Assembly: GCA_028710845.1 (NCBI GenBank)
Contig: JAQTTI010000003.1
Location: 3,786 to 30,956, forward strand
Direction: 5' to 3'
Length of the DNA stretch: 27,171 nt
Origin: Candidatus Omnitrophota bacterium
Lineage (GTDB): Bacteria; Omnitrophota; Gorgyraeia; Gygaellales; Profunditerraquicolaceae
This document shows, one piece after another, positions 7,376 through 14,784 of the stretch. Position numbers and translations under genes: made by a program. The stretch's first letter is position 1; every line of letters starts with the position of its first letter. The notes below the pieces were generated by a model, which made no database searches, had not been told where the DNA came from, and saw only the letters and a program-made list of their open reading frames with translations.

Positions 7376-7817
7376 TGGGCTTCCTCCTAATTATCAACAG
7401 GGTTATCAGGTAGCTGGCTAAACCTAAAACTAATCCTATAAATATATAACCGGCTAAGACCGGTAAAACTACGTCAAAAAATGAAAGCTTAAAAAGTTTT
7501 ACCAGGTTAAATTCCCTGGTTATCGATTGGGCTTTCTCATTTACTTCAAACCAATTTAAATTAAGTATAGCAGAACCGACTTTTATTGCCAATACAAAAG
7601 TTACAATGCTGATCCAGGTATTGGTAAGCATACTTCCCAAAAGCGCCGCAGCCCGGTTGGCTTTAAAAATAAAAGCCAGGAATAAAGCGGCAATCGGCCC
7701 TGCTCCCGGCAATAAACCGGAAAAAACCCCTAATCCCACTCCCAAGGCTATTTTCCGGCGAGAATCGTTAATTTTAAAAAGTTTAGCGGTTATAAACCCG
7801 GTGATTTTTTCTAACAT
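7350..7817 (-). CDS. DUF2062 domain membrane protein
   Basis: This 155-residue membrane protein matches DUF2062 from memory: a short N-terminal amphipathic segment, then ALGVGLGVFSGLLPGAGPIAALFLAF, a second hydrophobic segment around TNTWISIVTFVLAIKVG, and a C-terminal membrane helix (about 115-140). DUF2062 proteins are small integral membrane proteins of uncertain function, sometimes found near or fused to glycosyltransferases; no such partner is seen here. The ATG at 7817 shares TAATG with the stop of the radical SAM gene, and the 3' end overlaps the pseudo-kinase gene, so the three genes look co-translated. Confidence 0.82.
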   Translation of the reverse strand: MLEKITGFITAKLFKINDSRRKIALGVGLGVFSGLLPGAGPIAALFLAFIFKANRAAALLGSMLTNTWISIVTFVLAIKVGSAILNLNWFEVNEKAQSITREFNLVKLFKLSFFDVVLPVLAGYIFIGLVLGLASYLITLLIIRRKPNGSKTIHS

Positions 7818-8779
7818 TATTTAACAGGTTTTATGTTTACCCCGGCGAACCTCTCCTGGCCGTATGACTCCTGGATCCATCCGTTAAATAGTTCATTCTG
7901 TTCCAGAATTTTTTTGGCTTCTTCATATTCCTCAGGCGAAATCCTACGGTTAATTTTATCATTAAGCGAAGCTTTATGGTAAGGCAGATACTGGCTCATT
8001 AAGCTTACATAGGTTTGATCGGTCAATTTTTGGGCAATAAATTTCATTATTTTCTCGGTTGCCGACAGCTTATTAGGCAATACAAGGTGCCTGACGATCA
8101 AACCTTTTTTTATCAGGCCTTCATTCGTAAATTCGGCTATTCCCACCTGCCGGTGCATCTCCAAAAGAGCGTCCTGATTAAACTTGACATATCCGGGGGC
8201 AAGCGAAAATTGCACTGCAGATTGGTCGCTGCCATAACGGCTGTCGCTTAAATAAATATCAACGATTCCGTCTAGCAACTTAATGATTTCGGCCAGCTCA
8301 TAACCGCTGGTATTATAAACTAAAGGTATTTTTAAACCCTTCCCAACAGCTATCTCCAAACTTTTAAGTATTTGCGGCAGGACATGGGTCGGAGTAACCA
8401 GGTTAATATTATGACAGCCTTCTTCTTGTAATTTTAACATTATCCCCGCCAAATCCTCAAATGCATATTTCTTTCCTTTGCCTAATTGGCTGAATTCGTA
8501 ATTCTGGCAATATACACAGCCCATATTACAGCGGCTAAAAAAAATGGTCCCGCTTCCGTTTTTCCCTGAAACCGGAGGTTCCTCACCATGATGGCACATA
8601 TAGCTATAGACCTCCGGAAGGCTTGCAGTTTTACAAAAACCTAATTTTCCTTCCAGACGGTTAACTTTACAACGCCGGGGGCAAATCTGGCATGAATCAA
8701 GCGATAAAAATAACTCTTCGGCTATTTTTTTTAGTTTTCCGCTTTTATAGGTTTTTAAATATGCTGGATAAGTAGGCAT
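7817..8779 (-). CDS. Radical SAM protein, PflX/COG1313-like
   Basis: The 320-residue protein carries a radical SAM cluster motif CNMGCVYC (Cys84, Cys88, Cys91) preceded by an N-terminal cysteine set (CQICPRRC, 30-37, and Cys49). This arrangement, with GLGFC-like spacing, is that of the PflX group (COG1313), related to pyruvate-formate-lyase activating enzymes. It should bind a 4Fe-4S cluster, cleave S-adenosylmethionine and generate a radical; the substrate is unknown. Cytoplasmic. It starts at 8779, one base after the M48 gene stop, and is followed without gap by DUF2062. No glycyl radical enzyme is nearby. Confidence 0.87.
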   Translation of the reverse strand: MPTYPAYLKTYKSGKLKKIAEELFLSLDSCQICPRRCKVNRLEGKLGFCKTASLPEVYSYMCHHGEEPPVSGKNGSGTIFFSRCNMGCVYCQNYEFSQLGKGKKYAFEDLAGIMLKLQEEGCHNINLVTPTHVLPQILKSLEIAVGKGLKIPLVYNTSGYELAEIIKLLDGIVDIYLSDSRYGSDQSAVQFSLAPGYVKFNQDALLEMHRQVGIAEFTNEGLIKKGLIVRHLVLPNKLSATEKIMKFIAQKLTDQTYVSLMSQYLPYHKASLNDKINRRISPEEYEEAKKILEQNELFNGWIQESYGQERFAGVNIKPVK

Positions 8780-8780
8780 T

Positions 8781-9515
8781 TTATTTATTTAAAGAGGCGA
8801 TTTCTTGCTCTACCAGTTTGATTCTCTCTTCAACCGGCGGGTGCGAATTTAAAAAAACTAAATTTAGACCTGTTTCCTTGGATTCTTTTTTTAGTTTTTG
8901 CAATAAAGTAATCATTCCGGACGGATTAAAACCCGCGGCATTTGCATATTTGACTCCCAATTTATCCGCCAGTAATTCATCTTTTCGGCCGTAGCCTAAA
9001 GTCACAACATTAAAAACTACATCAACAGCTTGTAATACCTGGCGCTTTTCTTCGCCTCCTAAGGCGATCGAAGTAATTAACTGGTATCCTAGAACAGCCT
9101 GGAGCCGCTTAACACTGTGACGGGCGGCAATATGGCCTACTTCATGGCCGAGTACTGCCGCCAGCTCATCGTCATCGGCTGCCTGCATTAAGCCGCTGTT
9201 TATATAAACTATCCCTCCCGGTATGGCAAAGGCATTGAATACTTTATCGTCAACGATATTGAATTTATAGGTAACATCCTGCCGGTCGCTTACGGCGGCA
9301 ACCCTATGGGCCAGCCTTTGAAGCCGTTGGTCCATTATGGGGTCAGTAACCAGTTTCATTTCCGAATTTATTTGCTTGGCCATATCCTGGCCCAGGCTAA
9401 CCTCAGTTCTAGAATCTATGAAAAAAGTCTCTTTACGGCCAGTTGCCGGGTTATAGATAGTCGTGCAACCGCCTATCAAAAAGGCTAAAATGAAAAATAT
9501 GACTTTACGGCGCAT
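8781..9515 (-). CDS. M48 family metalloprotease, lipoprotein
   Basis: The 244-residue protein has a lipobox LIGGC (Cys17) and a zinc protease motif HEVGH (124-128) with a likely third ligand Glu at 180 in GRKDELLAD. This is the M48 (Oma1/BepA/LoiP-like) layout without membrane helices; such proteins act in periplasmic quality control of outer-membrane or membrane proteins. Length fits the short single-domain forms, with no TPR tail as in BepA. The ATG at 9515 overlaps the DUF4416 stop by 11 bases. Catalytic residues are intact, so it is likely active. Confidence 0.92.
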   Translation of the reverse strand: MRRKVIFFILAFLIGGCTTIYNPATGRKETFFIDSRTEVSLGQDMAKQINSEMKLVTDPIMDQRLQRLAHRVAAVSDRQDVTYKFNIVDDKVFNAFAIPGGIVYINSGLMQAADDDELAAVLGHEVGHIAARHSVKRLQAVLGYQLITSIALGGEEKRQVLQAVDVVFNVVTLGYGRKDELLADKLGVKYANAAGFNPSGMITLLQKLKKESKETGLNLVFLNSHPPVEERIKLVEQEIASLNK

Positions 9516-10020
9516 AAAGTTTTCTTATCTGGTTAAAAATTTCGATATACTCTTTGCTGCAGTAATCCGGATAGGTCCAGTCGTTGCGGGAAAAACTATC
9601 CTGCCGGTAAGTTAGGGCTATTTCGGCGAATATTCCTTTGCGCAGGAAGATCCTGTGGGCATAATCTTTAGTGGAAGCCAAAACAAGTTTTGCCAGGTCA
9701 AGGTATCCCGGGTCAATATTAATCTGCCGGTGTTTGGCTGCGGAAAACCTTTCTTCAAGCCTGTTGGTATATAGCTTGATGCGGTAAAGGTCCTGGATCG
9801 GTATGAGCTTCGAAAAACTGATAAACCTTCTTTTTAAACCCTTGCCCATCTCCGGTTCATAGTAATTTGTATAATTAAAATCTAACGCCGCCGATTCAAA
9901 ATCCTGCCTGCCGAACTTGTTTTTTAATTTATTTCTGGCCTTAATAAAAACAACCTCATCTTTATAGATGAGGCCGATGATAAGCTTAGCGCTGGGGTTA
10001 TGTTTTGCGATCTTTCCCAA
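9505..10020 (-). CDS. DUF4416 family protein
   Basis: The 171-residue protein matches DUF4416 from memory: AKLIIGLIYKDE at the N terminus, then FNYTNYYEPEMGKGLKR, TNRLEERF, INIDPGYLDLAKLVLAS and WTYPDY. The family is found in various anaerobic bacteria and has no known function. There is no signal peptide or membrane segment, so it is cytoplasmic. The start is TTG at 10020; no ATG or GTG is available after the preceding in-frame stop, and the ribosome-binding site is weak. It sits between a PilZ gene and the M48 lipoprotein gene. Confidence 0.85.
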   Translation of the reverse strand: MGKIAKHNPSAKLIIGLIYKDEVVFIKARNKLKNKFGRQDFESAALDFNYTNYYEPEMGKGLKRRFISFSKLIPIQDLYRIKLYTNRLEERFSAAKHRQINIDPGYLDLAKLVLASTKDYAHRIFLRKGIFAEIALTYRQDSFSRNDWTYPDYCSKEYIEIFNQIRKLYAP

Positions 10021-10036
10021 TTTAAGGTCTGAATTT

Positions 10037-10384
10037 TTAAGGTAAGAACTGGCTTACATATTGGGCTATCTTTTTCTTTTGTTCTTCGCGGATATCATTG
10101 AAAAAAATTGCCAGGTTGAAGCCGCCGCGGGCCTCATCTTCGCTTCTTACTACTACTCCTTTACACTCAACTATGGTATTTTTGCCCGCCTTATCCCTAG
10201 TGGGAAGGCTTAATTTAACCGAAATCTTAGTGAAAGGCGGCATATATTTATCCAAGTGGCAGTAAGCACCGACGCTGCTTATATTATGCGTTGAGGTCGA
10301 GAAATCATAGCCGTTGACCGCCAGATTAAGCGGCAGTTTATGTTCTAGGCGTGGATGGAGCCTGCGTTCTTTTGCGGTTTTCAT
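10037..10384 (-). CDS. PilZ domain protein
   Basis: A 115-residue single-domain PilZ protein. It has the N-terminal arginine motif (ERRLHPR, about 6-12) and NISSVGAYC (D/NxSxxG, about 34-42), the residues that hold a c-di-GMP dimer. The remainder is the predicted beta barrel ending in a C-terminal helix. It lies one base after the small zinc-ribbon gene and 16 bases before DUF4416. As a stand-alone receptor it probably acts by protein contact; the partner is unknown. A second PilZ gene lies two genes upstream. Confidence 0.9.
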   Translation of the reverse strand: MKTAKERRLHPRLEHKLPLNLAVNGYDFSTSTHNISSVGAYCHLDKYMPPFTKISVKLSLPTRDKAGKNTIVECKGVVVRSEDEARGGFNLAIFFNDIREEQKKKIAQYVSQFLP

Positions 10385-10385
10385 A

Positions 10386-10589
10386 TTATTTGGCAGCAGC
10401 TGCGGCGGCTGCTTCTTCTTTTGACTTAGTCACAAATGAGCGCCAGCATTTCTTGCTGCAATACAGCTTACCGTTACGATAATATCGTTTTATCTTCTTG
10501 ATCAGCTTATTACAAGCTGGACAGTTAGTTTGTTTTTCGGCTTTTGGTTTTGATTCTGTCGGATTTTCTTTTACTGCATCAGCAGACAT
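10386..10589 (-). CDS. Small zinc-ribbon protein with alanine tail
   Basis: This 67-residue protein has four cysteines in two pairs, CPAC (23-26) and CSKKC (44-48), separated by a basic segment (KKIKRYYRNGK), fitting a small treble-clef or zinc-ribbon fold. The N terminus is polar and likely disordered, and the C terminus is EEA followed by a run of alanines and a final Lys. AAAGGAA upstream of the ATG at 10589 supports translation. It lies between two PilZ genes on the same strand. RNA or protein binding is plausible; no function is known to me. Confidence 0.75.
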   Translation of the reverse strand: MSADAVKENPTESKPKAEKQTNCPACNKLIKKIKRYYRNGKLYCSKKCWRSFVTKSKEEAAAAAAAK

Positions 10590-10617
10590 GAATTGTTCCT
10601 TTCATTAATTGCAGGTT

Positions 10618-10956
10618 CTAAAGCTGCATGTTTATAAATTCTTTAAGGTAATTTCTTTCAAGCGTATCGAATTCTATGAATTCAACGCCCATATGGTTGC
10701 GATTGGAATGAGAAACTGGCTGCGACCAGGCAATTCTGCCGATCGGCCTTAAAACCCGGTTTAAAACATTTATCTCAAGCATTATCGCAGTCGAAGTGGG
10801 AATGAATTTGTCGTTTGAAAAGCGCATACCACCGCAACTGATGTTGCTAGTAACCGCGCTGTCAAATTCCGGTTTACCCCTTAACTGATAATGGACCTTG
10901 GAATGAAAGCTTATCCGAGGGAAACACCTGTTTTCTTTACTGCCAATCCTATCCAT
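10618..10956 (-). CDS. PilZ domain protein, probably leaderless
   Basis: A 112-residue PilZ protein with the RCFPR arginine motif near the N terminus, NISCGGMRF (D/NxSxxG) and GVEF near the end, as in c-di-GMP receptors. A longer frame opening at 10977 would place the first codons inside the promoter at 10966-10994, so the ATG at 10956 is chosen. Transcription predicted to start near 10960 leaves almost no leader and no ribosome-binding site is visible, so translation is probably leaderless. It is the first gene of the minus-strand run and is divergent from the ExeA-like gene. Confidence 0.85.
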   Translation of the reverse strand: MDRIGSKENRCFPRISFHSKVHYQLRGKPEFDSAVTSNISCGGMRFSNDKFIPTSTAIMLEINVLNRVLRPIGRIAWSQPVSHSNRNHMGVEFIEFDTLERNYLKEFINMQL

Positions 10957-10965
10957 CAATTTGAA

Positions 10966-10994
10966 AATATAGCACATATTGGCATACCTGTCAA
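10966..10994 (-). promoter_or_regulatory. Strong sigma70-type promoter for the PilZ gene
   Basis: On the minus strand TTGACA (10989-10994) and TATATT (10966-10971) have the ideal 17-base spacer. The predicted transcription start is three to five bases before the ATG at 10956, which decides the start codon. Confidence 0.8.
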
Positions 10995-11006
10995 TAGCTT
11001 ACAAGC

Positions 11007-11225
11007 GTTAAAAAATGGTCGATGAATTCCCATTGGATAAAGCGGGTCCTGGCTTGCCTTGGTTCTCGTGAGGGACGCTGGTTTGCCCCTGCGAGGCAAA
11101 CTGCGCTCGGGTTTCGGCCTCGCTCTGCCAGACTTCGCTGATAGCTGGGCAACCATGCCCGCTCGGCCTGCAAACGCCCTCCCGAGAATCCAAGTCAAAC
11201 CTCCCGCTTTATCCAGTTAAAAAAT
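11007..11225. repeat. 10-bp direct repeats flanking the inverted-arm element
   Basis: GTTAAAAAAT occurs at 11007-11016 and again at 11216-11225. The right copy abuts the end of the right arm at 11215; the left copy is 17 bases from the left arm at 11034. This may be a target-site duplication, but the A-rich sequence could also repeat by chance. Confidence 0.4.
11034..11215. repeat. 182-bp element with long imperfect inverted arms (MITE or structured RNA)
   Basis: The ends are a perfect 13-bp inverted repeat (TGGATAAAGCGGG at 11034-11046 and its complement at 11203-11215). Pairing continues inward with small bulges to about 11086 on the left and 11170 on the right, so arms of about 46-53 bases can form one long stem. 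Inside are smaller hairpins (for example GGGCA/TGCCC and GTTTGCC/GGCAAAC). The element is clearly richer in G+C than its A+T-rich flanks and lies between two divergent promoters. Overlapping minus-strand frames have no recognisable protein features. It is either a miniature transposable element or a rod-shaped non-coding RNA; the strand is undetermined. Confidence 0.7.
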
Positions 11226-11233
11226 TAATAAGA

Positions 11234-11261
11234 TTTACAAATTTGGCAATTTTGTTATAAT
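11234..11261 (+). promoter_or_regulatory. Predicted sigma70-type promoter for the ExeA-like operon
   Basis: TTTACA (11234-11239) and TATAAT (11256-11261) are spaced by 16 bases. Transcription would start near 11268, and AAGGAG (11269-11274) precedes the ATG at 11280. Confidence 0.7.
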
Positions 11262-11279
11262 GACGCCTAAGGAGATTGA

Positions 11280-12104
11280 ATGTACTGCAAATACTACGGA
11301 TTAAAAGAGCGCCCTTTTAACGTTACCAGCGACCCTGCCTTCTTCTTTTCAAGCAAGCACCATAAAGAAGCCATCTCTCACCTGCTCTACGGCGTCTCGC
11401 AAAGAAAAGGGATCATTGTTTTAACTGGCGAGGTCGGCACGGGTAAAACAACTATCTGCCGTTTTTTTCTTAATCAACTCGGGCAAAACGTAAAGACCGC
11501 TTTTATTTTAAACCCTACCTTCTCGGAAACCCAGCTTTTAGAATCCATTGTTAAAGACTTCGGGATCGATTCTAAAAGTAAAGATAAACTGGGGATGGTT
11601 TTTGAGCTGAATAATTTTTTATTAAAAGAGTCGGAAGCCGGAAATAACCTGGTTTTAATAATCGACGAGGCTCAGAACCTGGAACCTAGCCTGCTGGAAC
11701 AGGTACGCCTCCTTTCCAATCTTGAGACAGAAAAAGATAAATTACTCCAGGTAATTCTGGTAGGCCAACCGGAACTTAACCAACGGATCAACTTATACGA
11801 TCTAAGGCAGCTTCGCCAGAGAATCATGGTCAGGTATCATATCGGTCCGCTTGAAGAAGAAGAAATAAAAAACTATATTAACCACCGCTTAAATGTTGCC
11901 GGCGCCGAAAAAAGAATCGAATTCAGCGACGAGGCTATTGAAATAATCAGCCGCTTCTCCCAAGGCACGCCCAGGCTTATTAACATGATCTGCGACAGGG
12001 CCATTCTGGCTGGGTTCGTTGCAGAAACAAACCAGATTGATTCTAATATTTTAAAAAGATGCGTCGAGGAACTTGACAGCTATTCTGTGGGGCAAACCGC
12101 ATGA
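11280..12104 (+). CDS. ExeA/MshM-like AAA ATPase
   Basis: The 274-residue ATPase begins MYCKYYGLKERPFNVTSDP, the hallmark of the ExeA (GspA) group. Walker A is GEVGTGKT (50-57) and Walker B is LVLIIDEAQNL (124-134). A lid domain follows with FSQGTPRLINMICDRA (about 229-244). ExeA works with GspB/ExeB in assembly of the type II secretin or in MSHA-type pili. This form stops after the AAA and lid domains, with no membrane segment or peptidoglycan-binding tail, unlike full-length ExeA. The start at 11280 has AAGGAG. It overlaps the GspB-like gene by four bases (ATGA). Confidence 0.9.
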   Translation: MYCKYYGLKERPFNVTSDPAFFFSSKHHKEAISHLLYGVSQRKGIIVLTGEVGTGKTTICRFFLNQLGQNVKTAFILNPTFSETQLLESIVKDFGIDSKSKDKLGMVFELNNFLLKESEAGNNLVLIIDEAQNLEPSLLEQVRLLSNLETEKDKLLQVILVGQPELNQRINLYDLRQLRQRIMVRYHIGPLEEEEIKNYINHRLNVAGAEKRIEFSDEAIEIISRFSQGTPRLINMICDRAILAGFVAETNQIDSNILKRCVEELDSYSVGQTA

Positions 12105-12604
12105 GCATTATTAATGAGGCGTTAAAAAAAACAGAACTATCTATTCAGAAAAATGAAGCGGTTAAGGATACTGCCTCAAACGGAAAAACCGGAAAAAGGC
12201 CTATATTATTATATATTTTTATCCTTATTGCCGGCCTTTTCCTCGGTAATCTGATTTTCAGTTTATTGGCCCATAAGGCGCATCCGGCCAATATTATTAA
12301 AGCTGCCCCTTCTGTCCAACCAACCCCTAGTATCCAGCAGCAAATTCCGAATACTCAAACCCCAACCTCCACCGCCAGCCTTCCCAAACAAGATATCAAT
12401 GTTGCTGAACCAAGCATTCGCCAAAAACCTGATTTTGTTCTAAATGGTATTTTTGTTTCGGATAATGACGGTTATGCGCTGGTCAATAATCAGATCGTCA
12501 GGGAAAATGAAACTGTCGATGGCGCTAAGGTTAAGAAGATTACTGCCACTAGCGTAGAACTTGATTTGGAAGGCGTAATTACAACTCTTTCAACCCGCAG
12601 GTAA
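12101..12604 (+). CDS. GspB-like secretion/pilus assembly protein
   Basis: The 167-residue protein starts with the MSIINEALKK motif typical of GspB/ExeB-type partners. It has one membrane helix (about 35-56), a Pro/Gln/Thr-rich linker (about 65-100), and a C-terminal domain (about 108-167) with FVLNGIFVSDNDGYALVNNQIV and GAKVKKI, matching the type II secretion B domain from memory. It should sit in the inner membrane with its C-terminal domain in the periplasm, working with the ExeA-like ATPase. Start and ExeA stop overlap as ATGA. Its stop codon directly touches the aroB stop on the other strand. Confidence 0.87.
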   Translation: MSIINEALKKTELSIQKNEAVKDTASNGKTGKRPILLYIFILIAGLFLGNLIFSLLAHKAHPANIIKAAPSVQPTPSIQQQIPNTQTPTSTASLPKQDINVAEPSIRQKPDFVLNGIFVSDNDGYALVNNQIVRENETVDGAKVKKITATSVELDLEGVITTLSTRR

Positions 12605-13690
12605 TTAATATAGACTCCCTACCGCTGCTTTTATTAATTTCAAATCTATATTACGGGCTATTCTGGTCTTGCCTATAGCGCTGACAAGCACGAGTTTATT
12701 TACCTTTCCGGAAAATTTCTTATCGTGGAAGTGGGCCTTAATGATCCTTTCGGCTGATACACCTTTTAATTTCAAAGGCAGGCCGTAAAGTTTTATTAGA
12801 TTTTTTATTCTTAAGGAAGTTTTTTCATCCAAAATACCAAACCTTACGCTTAAATCAGCAGCTGCCGCCATACCTAAAGCCACAGCCTGGCCATGATTAT
12901 ACTTTTTGTAGCCTGCAGCGGTCTCAATTGCATGGCCGATAGTATGCCCGAAATTAAGAATAGTTCTTAACCCAAGTTTTTCTTTTTCATCAGCTTCGGC
13001 TATCCTGGCTTTTATTACGCTGCAGGAACCGATTATTTTCTCCAAGGCTGTGGGAGAGGCCGATAATATTTGATCACGATTATTTTCAAGGTAAACAAAA
13101 AGCTTTTGGTCTTTGATCACCGCGTATTTTATTACTTCAGCCATGCCGGAAGACAACTGCAATTTATCCAAAGATTTCAGAAAATCCACATCGCTAAATA
13201 CGAGCTTTGGCTGATAAAATGCCCCGATCAGATTCTTCCCGGTTTCAAGGTCAAGGGCGGTTTTCCCGCCGATAGCCGAATCAACCTGGGCCAGCAGTGT
13301 AGTAGGTACCTGTATGTAACTTATACCTCGCCTATAAATCGAGGCCAGAAAACCGGAAAGATCCCCGACTACCCCTCCGCCGAAGGCCAGAATAAAAACC
13401 TTCTTATTCTTATCGAATTCGGCTAAATCTTTAATTACCTGGCTTGCGGTTTTAATCGATTTGCTTTTTTCGCTGTCAGGAACAACTTTAAAATATTGGT
13501 TAATCCCGGCTTTTGATAAAGAGCGGGTTAATTTTAAACCATATTTATTTTTTAGGAAATTATTGGTAATGATAAAGGCATCCGAACCTAACCTTAAACT
13601 ATTCAAGAAGGCGCCCAGGCTGTCCAGAATATTCTGGCCGATAATTATCTGATAACTTCTCTGCCCGAAATTAACTTTTATTTTTTTCAT
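12605..13690 (-). CDS. aroB: 3-dehydroquinate synthase
   Basis: AroB converts DAHP to 3-dehydroquinate, the second step of the shikimate pathway, using NAD+ and a divalent metal in the cytoplasm. The protein (361 residues) has the NAD-binding GGGVVGDLSGF, the VPTTLLAQVDSAIGGKTA segment, NLIGAFYQP, and metal ligands in GMAEVIKYAVI and NFGHTIGHAIE. Length is normal. A TTG six bases upstream is possible, but the ATG at 13690 gives the usual short N terminus. It follows the SH3 protein gene closely and ends stop-to-stop against the GspB-like gene. Confidence 0.95.
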   Translation of the reverse strand: MKKIKVNFGQRSYQIIIGQNILDSLGAFLNSLRLGSDAFIITNNFLKNKYGLKLTRSLSKAGINQYFKVVPDSEKSKSIKTASQVIKDLAEFDKNKKVFILAFGGGVVGDLSGFLASIYRRGISYIQVPTTLLAQVDSAIGGKTALDLETGKNLIGAFYQPKLVFSDVDFLKSLDKLQLSSGMAEVIKYAVIKDQKLFVYLENNRDQILSASPTALEKIIGSCSVIKARIAEADEKEKLGLRTILNFGHTIGHAIETAAGYKKYNHGQAVALGMAAAADLSVRFGILDEKTSLRIKNLIKLYGLPLKLKGVSAERIIKAHFHDKKFSGKVNKLVLVSAIGKTRIARNIDLKLIKAAVGSLY

Positions 13691-13703
13691 AAACAAAAAA
13701 CGC

Positions 13704-14489
13704 TTAATTTAATAATTCGATGATATCCACTTCAATAATGGGGTGGTTGCTTTCTTGGGGCGTGATTAATTTACCGGTGACCTTTACCCTATGGTAGTTA
13801 AGGCTGTTTAAGCTTTTCCGGTTACCCTTTAAAAAATAAAGCTTATTATCGGAAGTAATTAATTTATGGGTGGCCTTCCTCCATAAAACCACTCCGTATG
13901 GGCTAATCACTCCTTCTAGAATTAATTGCTTTCCGGCCTTAACTTCCTGTTTTATCTCCTTTTCCCCGGCCAAAGGCTCTGCCTTTTTTACTAAATGGGT
14001 CAGGTTTTTATTGATAAATTTTTTATTCACCCAACCGAAGCTTTGATGCACCGGCTGGATCTTATACCAATCCTTGGTTTCGGAAACAATATTTAGGACC
14101 GTAAGATTATTGATCTTGCCGACAATCCAGCCTGATTCATTCGGAGACAAACGGACATTAATCCTGTCTTTGATTACCTTAGCGCTGACGCATTTTCCGG
14201 TGATCTGGTCGGTATTGATGCATTCGACCAGATCTTTTCTTACGTAGGAAGGAGCTCTTTTGGGCAAGCGTATTTTATACCAATCATAAGCTTCGGAAAC
14301 AACTTCCACAAGACTTGCCTTTGGCAGACTGCAGACTATTGCAGATGTGACCGTCGAGTCGACCCTGACGTTAATATCATCCACGCTCACCTGGCCTATA
14401 AAAGAAGCCGTTTCGCACCAGGCCAAAGAAGCTAGGCATAAAAAAGCCAGGGAAATAAAGACCGATTTAAATTTTAATTTTAGAGGCAT
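13704..14489 (-). CDS. Exported protein with two SH3-type domains
   Basis: The 261-residue protein has a signal peptide (about 1-25, cut near AWC/ET) and two bacterial SH3 (SH3b) repeats at about 30-85 and 98-155, each with a DINVR or RINVR start and a DWYKI motif. The C-terminal 80 residues (from about 180) contain LEGVISPYG, KLYFLKG and HRVKVTGKLI, a beta-rich, possibly OB-like segment. SH3b domains usually bind cell-wall peptides, so a periplasmic cell-wall role is likely. It lies between the small basic protein gene and aroB. The ATG at 14489 has AAGGA upstream. Confidence 0.83.
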   Translation of the reverse strand: MPLKLKFKSVFISLAFLCLASLAWCETASFIGQVSVDDINVRVDSTVTSAIVCSLPKASLVEVVSEAYDWYKIRLPKRAPSYVRKDLVECINTDQITGKCVSAKVIKDRINVRLSPNESGWIVGKINNLTVLNIVSETKDWYKIQPVHQSFGWVNKKFINKNLTHLVKKAEPLAGEKEIKQEVKAGKQLILEGVISPYGVVLWRKATHKLITSDNKLYFLKGNRKSLNSLNYHRVKVTGKLITPQESNHPIIEVDIIELLN

Positions 14490-14500
14490 TTTATAGGTCC

Positions 14501-14782
14501 TTACTTCTTGGCTTCGCCTTTTGCGGCAGGCTTAGCAGCCGGGGCAGCTTTGGCGCCAGCGGCTGGAGCAGCTGCTGCTCCCTCAGCGGTAGTCTCAGCT
14601 TTTTCGACCTTTTCCTTCTTGATCTTGATCCTTAAAGTTTTTAGTTTGGGCAGGCCATAAACCGCGCTTCCTTCCTTCCAATTACCCTTTTCCTGCATCT
14701 GCCTGATACGCTCCGTTCGTTTTAAGACTGAACGGGCTTTTTTATCTTTCTCCGAAATTGTTAGTGACGGGTGTACTGACAT
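14501..14782 (-). CDS. Small basic protein (PVC-type) with Ala/Lys tail
   Basis: From the chosen start the protein has 93 residues. The first 55 or so (MSVHPSLTISEKDKK, VLKRTERIRQMQEKGNWKEG, GLPKLKTLRIK) match from memory the small basic protein family first seen in Chlamydiae and Verrucomicrobia (TIGR04137). The C-terminal 30-odd residues are an Ala/Pro/Lys-rich tail, which I believe most family members lack. The ATG at 14782 has AAGGAGG at 14791-14797 with eight-base spacing, inside the last codons of the SPOR gene; a frame opening at 14806 would put the family start internal. Function is unknown, possibly ribosome or nucleic acid related. Confidence 0.85.
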   Translation of the reverse strand: MSVHPSLTISEKDKKARSVLKRTERIRQMQEKGNWKEGSAVYGLPKLKTLRIKIKKEKVEKAETTAEGAAAAPAAGAKAAPAAKPAAKGEAKK

Positions 14783-14784
14783 TT

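Noticed and set aside
10957..10977. N-terminal extension MCYIFKL of the PilZ protein
   Set aside because: It would place the start codon in the -10 region of a strong promoter.
10956..11198. Overlapping minus-strand frames inside the 182-bp element
   Set aside because: Three frames overlap in the same G+C-rich stretch with no ribosome-binding site, no protein motif and odd composition. The sequence is better explained by inverted arms.
11034..11215. 6S RNA, RNase P RNA, SRP RNA or tmRNA
   Set aside because: Although length and rod shape suit 6S RNA, none of the conserved signatures of these RNAs was recognised.
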